Shown piece by piece: positions 28,102-36,629 of a DNA stretch of 61,203 nt (positions are counted from its first letter, which is position 1; each line of letters opens with the position of its first letter). The notes under the pieces are model-generated. The model searched no databases and was not told the origin of the DNA. It saw only the letters and a program-made list of their open reading frames with translations. The translations under genes were made by a program, and so were the position numbers. The stretch is from an uncultured Lachnospiraceae bacterium (GTDB lineage: Bacteria > Bacillota > Clostridia > Lachnospirales > Lachnospiraceae): assembly GCA_947626415.1 (NCBI GenBank), contig CANQSA010000013.1:1-61203 (forward strand). The letters are read 5' to 3'.

Positions 28102-29250
28102 TTATATCAGGCTCCGATATAACTCTGCCAGTTCCTCTACGCTGGTATCTCTGGGATTCCCCGGACGGCACGCATCGTCATATGCGGACTGTGCCAGGAA
28201 CGGGATATCCTCCGGCTTTACGATTTCTTTCAGATCGGCCGGAATTCCCACATCCAAAGACAACTGCTGTACCGCGTCAATGGCAGCTTTCCGGTATTCC
28301 TCCTGCGTCATGTTCTCCGTGCCTTCCACGCCCATCGCTTTGGCAATATCCCGATATTTTTCACCGGTTGCCGGCGCATTATATGCCATAACGGTCGGCA
28401 GGATGATCGCATTGGCAACTCCGTGCGGCGTATCATAAAGCGCGCCCAGCGGATGTGCCATAGAATGAACGATGCCCAAACCTACGTTGGAAAATCCCAT
28501 TCCCGCAACATACTGTCCCAGCGCCATGCCTTCTCTCCCTTCCGGCGTATTGGCTACCGCGCCCCGCAGAGAACGGGAAATAATCTCAATCGCTTTTAAG
28601 TGGAACATATCGGACAGTTCCCATGCTCCCTTGGTAATATATCCTTCGATCGCATGCGTCAGCGCATCCATACCGGTTGCCGCAGTCAGCCCCTTTGGCA
28701 TGCTTGCCATCATATCCGGGTCCACAATGGCAACGACCGGAATATCATGCGGATCGACGCAGACCATCTTGCGGTTCTTCTCCACATCGGTAATGACATA
28801 GTTAATGGTAACTTCCGCTGCCGTTCCTGCCGTTGTCGGCACCGCAATGATCGGCACGCAGGGCTTTTTCGTCGGCGCCACACCCTCCAGGCTTCTTACA
28901 TCGGCAAACTCCGGATTGTTGATAATGATGCCGATTGCCTTTGCCGTATCCATGGAAGAACCGCCGCCGATCGCGATGATATAGTCCGCGCCGGACGCCT
29001 GAAACGCCGCTACACCGTTCTGCACATTTTCAATGGTCGGATTCGGCTTGATATCCGAATAGATCTCATAGATGTCGCCCGCCTTGTCCAGCACATCCAG
29101 GACCTTCTGCGTTACTCCGAATTTGATCAGATCCGGATCGGAACATACAAACGCTTTCGCAAATCCTCTGACAGCCACTTCCCCGGCAATGTTCTCAATC
29201 GCTCCTTTTCCGTGATAAGAGGTTTCGTTTAATACAAATCGGTTACTCAT
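28102..29250 (-). CDS. iron-containing alcohol dehydrogenase
   Basis: NAD(P)H-dependent group III dehydrogenase, likely acting on short alcohols, aldehydes or diols. Cofactor motif GGGSSMDTAKAIGI is near residue 97. Iron ligands fit D (near 193), H in DALTHAIEGY, H in GIVHSMAHPLGALYDTPHG (two). Length 382 is standard. Start MSNRFVLNETSYHG follows AAAGGAG; the frame extends 14 codons further without support. It stands alone with a promoter and a structured leader. Confidence 0.92.
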   Translation of the reverse strand: MSNRFVLNETSYHGKGAIENIAGEVAVRGFAKAFVCSDPDLIKFGVTQKVLDVLDKAGDIYEIYSDIKPNPTIENVQNGVAAFQASGADYIIAIGGGSSMDTAKAIGIIINNPEFADVRSLEGVAPTKKPCVPIIAVPTTAGTAAEVTINYVITDVEKNRKMVCVDPHDIPVVAIVDPDMMASMPKGLTAATGMDALTHAIEGYITKGAWELSDMFHLKAIEIISRSLRGAVANTPEGREGMALGQYVAGMGFSNVGLGIVHSMAHPLGALYDTPHGVANAIILPTVMAYNAPATGEKYRDIAKAMGVEGTENMTQEEYRKAAIDAVQQLSLDVGIPADLKEIVKPEDIPFLAQSAYDDACRPGNPRDTSVEELAELYRSLI

Positions 29251-29308
29251 GTAAAACTCCTTTCCGCCTGCCGTAACCCACAGGCATTCCACACATTAAA
29301 TCTGAATC

Positions 29309-29379
29309 CCTGAGAAACAGGATCGCCCGATGTACGCAATTCCATACATCGGGCTCACTGCGTCTCAGGTATTAGTGTA
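29309..29379 (-). promoter_or_regulatory. promoter and structured leader of the alcohol dehydrogenase gene
   Basis: A minus-strand -10 TACACT (29374-29379) with weak -35 TGGAAA lies upstream. Predicted transcription begins at about 29367, so the RNA would start with a nested stem. cctgaga (29309-29315) pairs with tctcagg (29363-29369) around an inner 10-bp stem gcccgatgta (29325-29334) / tacatcgggc (29345-29354). No T tract follows, so it is unlike a terminator. Confidence 0.5.
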
Positions 29380-29417
29380 CCATACCTTTGACTATATTTC
29401 CATTCTTTTTCATTTTT

Positions 29418-32400
29418 TTAACCGTCTTCTCTCTCACGGCGGCCCGTCAGGAAGCAGATGCCCGCAACAGAGATCAATCCCAACAGGATCCACCATTCAA
29501 CCATAGAATCATCTCCGGTCTTGGGCGGCTGACCTGATGCAGATGCTCCCGGCGTTGTCGGCTCCGTACTCGGAGGCGTTGCCGCTTCTTCTGTCGTAGT
29601 CTCTTCCGGTAGCGTCGTTATTTCTTTCCCGGTCGTTGTCTCTTCCTGTGTTCCTGTCTCCGACGAGGTCGGTCCTTCCAATGTAGTCGGTTCCTCCGGT
29701 GAAGTCGGTTCCTCCTGCGGCGAGGTCGGCTCCTCCTTTGGTGTGGTCGGCTCCTCTTTTGGCGTGGTCGGTTCTTCCTTAGGTGAGGTCGGCTCTTCCT
29801 TAGGCGAGGTCGGTTCCTCCTTAGGCGAGGTCGGTTCCTCCGACGTAGTCGGCTCCTCCGGCGCCTCATATGTATTCTTGAACGTAACTCCTCCGGTCCA
29901 TTTCTGTCCGCTGCCGCTGTCAAATACGGTCGTTCCGTTCTGGCCGGTTACCTTGGTGATTGCCGCAGCCAGGCCTCCATCCTGCTGAGCCGTTACATCA
30001 ACTGTTAACGTATAGACCGTATCATCATAATGCATTCCGGAAATGTTCGTATCGTTCTCCGCGATCTGGAACTGATAAGTTCCGGTCTGATGGAAGACAA
30101 TATTTGCAAACGCCGCCAAATGCGATTCCCCATTCAGAATCTCGATCTCCGTTTTTTCCGGAAGTTCTACCAGACCGTTTTCTACCGCTTCTGCGGTTTT
30201 CCCGCTTGTCTGCAAAGCAAAAGTAAAGCGGTCTCCTTCTTTCCACTCCCGTCCGGTCAGGTCCTTAAATACCTGCAGTTCGGTTTTTCCATCCAGCACT
30301 GCCGGCGCATAAGTATTCGTAAATGCAAGTTCTGTCGGATCCGCGCTTCCGCCTGTTTTCATCGTCTCCACTGCCGTGGTCAAATGCCCTTTCTGATCAT
30401 CCGTCACGGTTACGGTTACGGCATATACAGCCGTATCATAGCGTACTGCCGTCAGACTGCCGGATTTCTCCGTAACCGTAAAGATATATTCTCTTTCAGC
30501 GGTTCCATTTCCGTCCGAATGGAATACCAGATCAGAAAATGCCTTTTTCTGCGTTTCGCTTTTTCCGTCTCCGGAAATTCTGATGGTTTCGAGAGTTAAC
30601 GTTCCATCCGCCGCAGCCGGAATATCGGCGTTCTTCAGCGTGATCAAACCGTCTTGAGCCGCCCGGATCGTTGCCGGATCTGTGGTCTGCAGGCTGAATT
30701 CAAATGTATCTGCTGCCTGCCAGCTTCTTCCGCGAAATGTTTTTGTTATCTGCAAAGCTACCGTATCCGTATCATTCGTCGCATAGGTATTGATAAAAGT
30801 ATGGGTCTCTGTCTTTTCCTGCGTCGTCAGCGGCGTCCCGTCTGCATTGACTTCTTCCAGCGTCAAGGTACCGTCACGATTGTCCGTTATCCGCACATAT
30901 ACTTCCTGATTTGGCGCATTGGTAACGCCGTCTGTTTTGGATACCTCTGTGATCGTAAACTTATACGTACCCGGATTATGGAACCTGATCCCCGGAAATG
31001 CGCTGCCGTGCTTGCCGCCCGTCTGATCCGCAGACCCTACAGAAACACTTGGGTCAGCCGGCATTGTCACATGACTCGGAACTGTTCCTGCTCCATAGGC
31101 AGGATCCAATGCGATCTCAAATTTAAACGTATCCTCCGGATTCCAGTTCCGGCCCGTAATCTCTTTATAGATTTCCGGCTGCCAGATAACCGGAGTAACC
31201 GTATATGTGTTGGTATATGCAACTCTTTGGGTTCCGTTTCCATCAATCTGCCCGGTAACCGTCCCTTCCAGATTACTGGTATAACCGGCTTTCTGCTCTT
31301 CTTCAACCGTATAGACAGTTCCGTGAGGCAGTCCGCTGATCGTAAGAGATTCTCCGTCTTTCAGCGTGATCGGTAGTCTGTCAATCGTAACGGTTCCGTC
31401 TGCCGCAATGCCAATTGTTCCGGTCCTGTCTGCTCCGTCTCCGGAAAGGGTATACCGATAGCTTCCCTCCGGAACAGAGCCTGCACTGCCGAGTTTCAAA
31501 CTAAAGGTAAATGCTGTATTATCCGGAGCAGTAATCTCATTCACAACCTTCTTGGAGATCACCAGATCGCCGGCCTGCAGCCTTGCGGTTATCCGCAGCA
31601 TACCCAGACGATCCTCTAAATAGTCGGGTCCTCCTTTTTCCTGGCTGCCCAGATAAAGTTCTTTGTTCTTACCGCTGTTCTCGAAAGGTGCGGCATAGTC
31701 TCCGGCGGATTTTCCGGACTCCGGCTTGTAAACCTCTCTATTAAATTGCCCTTCATTTTCGCCGACTGCAGCTTGTCCCAATACCTCAAAATTGTCAAAT
31801 GTAAATTGACTCGGTAATTTGGTCTCATCTGTGTTCTCTTCAAATTTATAGGTTCCCTGCGGCAATCCGTTTTTCGCATAATCAAAGGAACTATCCGTAA
31901 ATGTCATGCTGCCGAATACGCTGACCGTATCTCCTAAGGACGACAGATCATCTTCCTTAAAGGTCTTTGTAACTGTTACCTCACCGATTTTTGTTCCGTC
32001 TCGGTATACATCCGCAGTATAGGTAAAGGTGACTTCGTCTTCTGTCGTTGTTTCAAACAGTTTTTCAATGTCGGATTTCGCGACCTGCATCTCCAAAATA
32101 ACCTCGCCGCTTACGATATCCGTTTCATGCGTAACTGTCTCTTCCTTTTTCTCTGCAGGATTTCCTACGGCCTTTTTCGGCGTATTGTAATCTGAATCTT
32201 CGCTTCCGATTACATTATTTTTGTTGGCGTTATCCCGATCCGTTTCACTTGCCGGGTCATAGCTGACTGAGAATTTATACTTTTTATCCTTAGTGTCATT
32301 CGCCGTATAGGGATCTGTTTCATCCGGCGTATCATCAATCGGCTCCCACTTAAAGGTCAGTTTTCCCAGCACATCCTTTTCATGGTTTTCCGTTCCGGTC

Positions 32401-35400
32401 TGATTGGACGGATTCGTGCCATCATCCGGCAGATAGGAATAGTTATATGTTTTCCCGCTGCTTCCTGCTTCCAATATCTCCTGCAGCAGTGCCTCTACGG
32501 TTGTCCCTGTATTTTCTGCATACCGTTTCAGGTAATCCAGATATGGGCTGTCCTGCTTCGTCAATTCTTCCAACAGATCTTTCGGCGTAACTGTTTCTCC
32601 CATGAAAATATGGTCTTTGCCGTCGGTCAGGTTTGGATCAAGGGTTGAAACATTGACCTGCGGACGTGGGAAACCTTTGGAAGGATAAGAGTCAGATCCC
32701 GTGGAAAATCCGGTGTCTGTCGTTCCGGAAGACGGTGTTTCCCCTTTTGTTTCATAATAAACCATATTTTGATTTGCGCTGTTTCCGTTTGTAAGGATCT
32801 CATCACCGCCAATCAAATCATCTTTTGCCGTCACCTGAACTACCGTCCTCCAAACCTGTAATTCGGAAGCACCCACGGAACATCCGGGGATTGTCTGATC
32901 CACCCACTTCAGGTAATACATTTTTTGCGCTGTATCATAAAGTAAATTGGCAATCCCGCCATTGGCCGCATCTACTGTCTTCGTAACACGAATTTTCAAG
33001 CCAGTTCCCGCTTCGGCAACGCTTGCGCCTGTTTCATCTGTAACGGAACCGTCTTCGGCAATTTTGTAAGTTTTTCCATCATAATGAACAGTTCCATTTG
33101 CCAATAGCTCGACAATTTCGCCGTTTCCGTCCACCAAATTGAATCTCGGATCGATATAATCCTGTACGGAATACCCTTCCAAATTGTCTACGATATTGCT
33201 TAAAATATCTTCATTGAATCTTTGAACCAGTGTATTTACATCAGTAACTTCATATACATATTCTTCCTTGCTGGCTAATGCGCCCAAGAACTCTTTTGCT
33301 GCGCTTATATCGCTTGTACTGAAGCCTGCGCTGGTAAACATCACACAGTATATCGTATAACCCTCTTTCTTTAGTTCGTTTGCGATTTTTTTTGCTGCTT
33401 CTACATTCTCATCACTTGAACCACCCAGGTTATCATCCTTACCGTCTGTAAAAATAATTAAATGCCGGTTTGCGCTGTTGTCTTTACGCGCTCCTTCCTT
33501 TAGATACTTATCATAAGCAGTCAAACCGGTCCATGTATGCGTTCCGCCGGTCATTCCATAATTGTATTCCGCTTCCGCAGCTTCTTCATCCTTATCATAA
33601 CCTGCCGCACTTCCGTCTCCACGGTTTAGGCCCAACATGGAAATACTTTCCAATGTATTTGTTGTCCAATTCTGTAATACCAGTTTATTATATTCCGCTT
33701 TTTCGTCCTTATAATCGTCTTTTGCCAAATTGTCCGTTGAAAACCGAACCGCGGCAACACGGCTATCCGGAGAAGCCTCATTCAAATTGGAGATAAAAGA
33801 TCCCAGCGCGTATTGTAAATCTTCTGTTTTAATCTGCTGCTCATCCGCTTTCCAATAGACATAAGAACAGTCTGAACGATCTCTATTCCACTGAGAACGA
33901 TCCCAAGTCAGATTATCCTTGTTATCTTTATACCTTTGCTGACTGCTTCCGGTATTATAAAAGCAACGCAGCATTCCGCTTTCATCCATAAAGAAAATGA
34001 TCGGACTGGAATATTTATTATTGACCTTCTGCCGGGTTACTCCCTTCGGGATCGATAAGACTCCGCTTTGTGCAATCACCTTATCCTGGTCAATATCCGA
34101 ATATTTTTTACACCAATCTTCATCAACTTTAAGATCATCGCTGCCTGTATAGATGAAGCCATCTACCCGTGTACCATCTACCAGTTTTCCGTTTGAAGTT
34201 TCCGGATCGATTCCCTTATCTGTTAAATAGGTCTGAACTGATTCGGGCAAATTATCTTTCTTTATCTCATTAAAAACGATTTCGTCCCCATACATGCCTC
34301 TATAGGACTTTGCCGTTGCCAACTGATTGCTGGTATACTCTTTCCATGTACTGCCCGAAGATACATAATACCAGCCTTCCAATGCTTTCATCTGTGTCTC
34401 AACTGACGTTTTGAAATCATCACTGTTCGTTGTACCCATAATCTCGCCCGAGCCACGCGCAGTTGTAATTGCACGTTCCGTCAGAGACTTTTTGGATTTT
34501 CCTTTCATTGCATCTACAAGTTCTTTAATCTCAGTTTCGTTTAGCGCAGTATCATACACATATAATTCATCCAGATAAACCTCATTGTTATCCTCCAGTT
34601 TCATTTCATGTGTAAATGTAGTAGGGTTTTCATCTACAACCACACTTTCTGTCGTTCCCAAAATACCGCCGAGAATAATCTTTAAATCTTTATATGACAA
34701 CTCTTTACTAAGTTGGGCTGTATAAGGAAGGCCACCATTCAACCCTGTATCTGGAGAACTACTACCATCACTATTATATACATTAAACGTTACCTGATCT
34801 CCTTTTACAACGTAAGTAACAATTTCCCATTGGTCTTTTTCGTAAATTTTATTTGCATTAACTATGTCCTTTTGTTCCGATAAACCCGCATTTTCCCGAA
34901 ATTTCAGTCTCTGCTTTGCAGAGTGATTCTGACGGGTAACCGTATAGTAATTTGATTTTGAATAGTCCGTATCTCCGATATACAGAATATCTGTAAACGT
35001 TGTTTTATCAGTTTCTAATGTATTTTCACGCTTCACTGCAAATGCAAGTGTAAATTCATTTTTGGTCGGCGCTACATCCAGCATTACCGCACCGTTCTTT
35101 ACGGCTGTCTCCTGTATCTTTAATGATTGCTTACTATCCAAAAGCCCATCCGCAGCATATTTGGCATTCTTTCCGTTATCCGTATCGGAAAATTGATTCG
35201 ACTTCGGCTGATCTACAATAACCGCTTTCCCTGAATTGGAAACTCCGTTATTCAGATTGCCGTTAAACCCATAATATCCCAACAGCTTATCCGCTTGCGG
35301 CAAATTACTGAAATCCGGTTCCGATTCTACGGTTACCGTCTCTCCTTCCCAATATCCGATCGGCACAAACTCTTTGGTTCCGTCCCGTTTATCATATACA

Positions 35401-36347
35401 AAATAAGAGTAGTTTCCAAATCCCAACTTAGAATTATCCGTATAATTGGAATCCAAGATTTTATTTACGGTCTCCAGTGACATATACTGCATCGTATCAA
35501 TTCCGAGCGCTTCCTTTGCCGCCTCTACACTGCCGTACTTGTCTGCCAGATTAATAGGCTGCAAGTCCTGTGAGGTAAAGGACATACTTCCGGAAGCATC
35601 CAGGATCATGCCCACGTCTACCGACTTTGTGCCTGCGAACCATGATTCCAGCGTCAGATCATACGTTCTCCCGCCGCTGCCGACCGAAGACGCATTCTTA
35701 TCTGTATGTAATCCTTTTGAAGTGTTATAAACCTTTTCCCCACTTTTTATTTTTGTATCTTCTTCATTATTATAGGCTTCATCCGAACCGCTTCCCGCAG
35801 CATTTTTAAATTCTTCGCCCTTTACGATATCATTATAATTTTTATAGAAAATATCTACTTTGACCAGATGAACACCCGCATCGTATTGAATCGTCAAATA
35901 AGATTGATTTTTCTCTTTTTCATTCTCTACCGTTGTAACAGCCTCATGACCTGCAGTAACTGAAAATCCGGTAAATTCCTCTATTGTGGCCGCGCTTCCG
36001 GCAGACGTACTTTCCGTTAAAGGTGCTACGGGGATCTTAATCTGATCATCTTCTTTCTGGGCTCCGTCCAATGATTCAACCAGTTCTGTTTCCCCCTGTT
36101 TCACAAACTTGACTGATCCATCCTCATAATAATAGCCTTCGATCGTGACAGACCGCTTCTCCGGTGTCGTATCTACATCTCCTCCGGCAGCATGCCAATG
36201 CCGCACAATAAAATGCAGACTGGTATCGTTCAAAGTCTTTGCTTCAGCCGCTGCGACCAGTGCAAGACCGCTCATATTCCCTATAATCAGGCATAAAGTC
36301 AGCAGCATTGCCAAAAGACGGTTTCTTTTCCGTTTTCTACTTGCCAT
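29418..36347 (-). CDS. giant wall-anchored surface protein (VWA, LamG-like, three FctA-like repeats)
   Basis: Predicted adhesin of 2309 residues. A signal peptide (1-35, MASRKRKRNRLLAML...AAAEA) leads into a von Willebrand A domain with MIDAS DASGSMS near 248. An inserted LamG-like region (about 355-600, LLGYYGFNGNLNNG) splits it, and the rest of the A domain holds LIIFTDGKDD near 962. Beta domains with a Cna-B-like unit (about 1590-1715) follow. Three Spy0128/FctA-like repeats come next (about 1719, 1862 and 2019), each opening with a K..TGR.W pattern and closing on F.NTY, as for Lys-Asn isopeptide bonds. A Pro/Glu/Thr stalk (PKEEPTSP repeats) precedes a sorting signal PPKTGD, a helix and RRERED. 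No sortase is in the window. Start ATG follows AAAGGAG. Confidence 0.88.
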   Translation of the reverse strand: MASRKRKRNRLLAMLLTLCLIIGNMSGLALVAAAEAKTLNDTSLHFIVRHWHAAGGDVDTTPEKRSVTIEGYYYEDGSVKFVKQGETELVESLDGAQKEDDQIKIPVAPLTESTSAGSAATIEEFTGFSVTAGHEAVTTVENEKEKNQSYLTIQYDAGVHLVKVDIFYKNYNDIVKGEEFKNAAGSGSDEAYNNEEDTKIKSGEKVYNTSKGLHTDKNASSVGSGGRTYDLTLESWFAGTKSVDVGMILDASGSMSFTSQDLQPINLADKYGSVEAAKEALGIDTMQYMSLETVNKILDSNYTDNSKLGFGNYSYFVYDKRDGTKEFVPIGYWEGETVTVESEPDFSNLPQADKLLGYYGFNGNLNNGVSNSGKAVIVDQPKSNQFSDTDNGKNAKYAADGLLDSKQSLKIQETAVKNGAVMLDVAPTKNEFTLAFAVKRENTLETDKTTFTDILYIGDTDYSKSNYYTVTRQNHSAKQRLKFRENAGLSEQKDIVNANKIYEKDQWEIVTYVVKGDQVTFNVYNSDGSSSPDTGLNGGLPYTAQLSKELSYKDLKIILGGILGTTESVVVDENPTTFTHEMKLEDNNEVYLDELYVYDTALNETEIKELVDAMKGKSKKSLTERAITTARGSGEIMGTTNSDDFKTSVETQMKALEGWYYVSSGSTWKEYTSNQLATAKSYRGMYGDEIVFNEIKKDNLPESVQTYLTDKGIDPETSNGKLVDGTRVDGFIYTGSDDLKVDEDWCKKYSDIDQDKVIAQSGVLSIPKGVTRQKVNNKYSSPIIFFMDESGMLRCFYNTGSSQQRYKDNKDNLTWDRSQWNRDRSDCSYVYWKADEQQIKTEDLQYALGSFISNLNEASPDSRVAAVRFSTDNLAKDDYKDEKAEYNKLVLQNWTTNTLESISMLGLNRGDGSAAGYDKDEEAAEAEYNYGMTGGTHTWTGLTAYDKYLKEGARKDNSANRHLIIFTDGKDDNLGGSSDENVEAAKKIANELKKEGYTIYCVMFTSAGFSTSDISAAKEFLGALASKEEYVYEVTDVNTLVQRFNEDILSNIVDNLEGYSVQDYIDPRFNLVDGNGEIVELLANGTVHYDGKTYKIAEDGSVTDETGASVAEAGTGLKIRVTKTVDAANGGIANLLYDTAQKMYYLKWVDQTIPGCSVGASELQVWRTVVQVTAKDDLIGGDEILTNGNSANQNMVYYETKGETPSSGTTDTGFSTGSDSYPSKGFPRPQVNVSTLDPNLTDGKDHIFMGETVTPKDLLEELTKQDSPYLDYLKRYAENTGTTVEALLQEILEAGSSGKTYNYSYLPDDGTNPSNQTGTENHEKDVLGKLTFKWEPIDDTPDETDPYTANDTKDKKYKFSVSYDPASETDRDNANKNNVIGSEDSDYNTPKKAVGNPAEKKEETVTHETDIVSGEVILEMQVAKSDIEKLFETTTEDEVTFTYTADVYRDGTKIGEVTVTKTFKEDDLSSLGDTVSVFGSMTFTDSSFDYAKNGLPQGTYKFEENTDETKLPSQFTFDNFEVLGQAAVGENEGQFNREVYKPESGKSAGDYAAPFENSGKNKELYLGSQEKGGPDYLEDRLGMLRITARLQAGDLVISKKVVNEITAPDNTAFTFSLKLGSAGSVPEGSYRYTLSGDGADRTGTIGIAADGTVTIDRLPITLKDGESLTISGLPHGTVYTVEEEQKAGYTSNLEGTVTGQIDGNGTQRVAYTNTYTVTPVIWQPEIYKEITGRNWNPEDTFKFEIALDPAYGAGTVPSHVTMPADPSVSVGSADQTGGKHGSAFPGIRFHNPGTYKFTITEVSKTDGVTNAPNQEVYVRITDNRDGTLTLEEVNADGTPLTTQEKTETHTFINTYATNDTDTVALQITKTFRGRSWQAADTFEFSLQTTDPATIRAAQDGLITLKNADIPAAADGTLTLETIRISGDGKSETQKKAFSDLVFHSDGNGTAEREYIFTVTEKSGSLTAVRYDTAVYAVTVTVTDDQKGHLTTAVETMKTGGSADPTELAFTNTYAPAVLDGKTELQVFKDLTGREWKEGDRFTFALQTSGKTAEAVENGLVELPEKTEIEILNGESHLAAFANIVFHQTGTYQFQIAENDTNISGMHYDDTVYTLTVDVTAQQDGGLAAAITKVTGQNGTTVFDSGSGQKWTGGVTFKNTYEAPEEPTTSEEPTSPKEEPTSPKEEPTSPKEEPTTPKEEPTTPKEEPTSPQEEPTSPEEPTTLEGPTSSETGTQEETTTGKEITTLPEETTTEEAATPPSTEPTTPGASASGQPPKTGDDSMVEWWILLGLISVAGICFLTGRREREDG

Positions 36348-36470
36348 TCCTACTCTCTCCTTTACAATATAATGATTCTTTTTTTCAAAAAAATCTGCCT
36401 GGCGCAGATTCACTTTCCGGGTACCCCGATATACCCGCCATAATTATAAAACAATTTATAATTTTAGCCT

Positions 36471-36500
36471 ATTTTAGCACATTTGCCCTAATAAAATCAA
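36471..36500 (-). promoter_or_regulatory. promoter of the giant VWA protein gene
   Basis: TTGATT, 18-bp spacer and extended -10 TGCTAAAAT on the minus strand, about 125 bp upstream of the chosen ATG. The leader between is AT-rich with no other clear element. Confidence 0.55.
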
Positions 36501-36586
36501 GATTTTCGGATTTCTTTTTGCATTTTGCTCTTATTTCTTCTGATATTCTTATATTTCATTTGTTCGATTTTCCATATTTTTAAAAA

Positions 36587-36621
36587 ATAGCAGGATTTTT
36601 TTATGCAAAAAATCCTGCTAT
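36587..36621. terminator. stem-loop beside the group II intron
   Basis: atagcaggatttttt and aaaaaatcctgctat form a 15-bp stem. On the minus strand it is followed by six T, so it could end a minus-strand gene that once lay to the right. On the plus strand it sits 8 bp before the intron's first base. Confidence 0.75.
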
Positions 36622-36629
36622 ACCTGATT

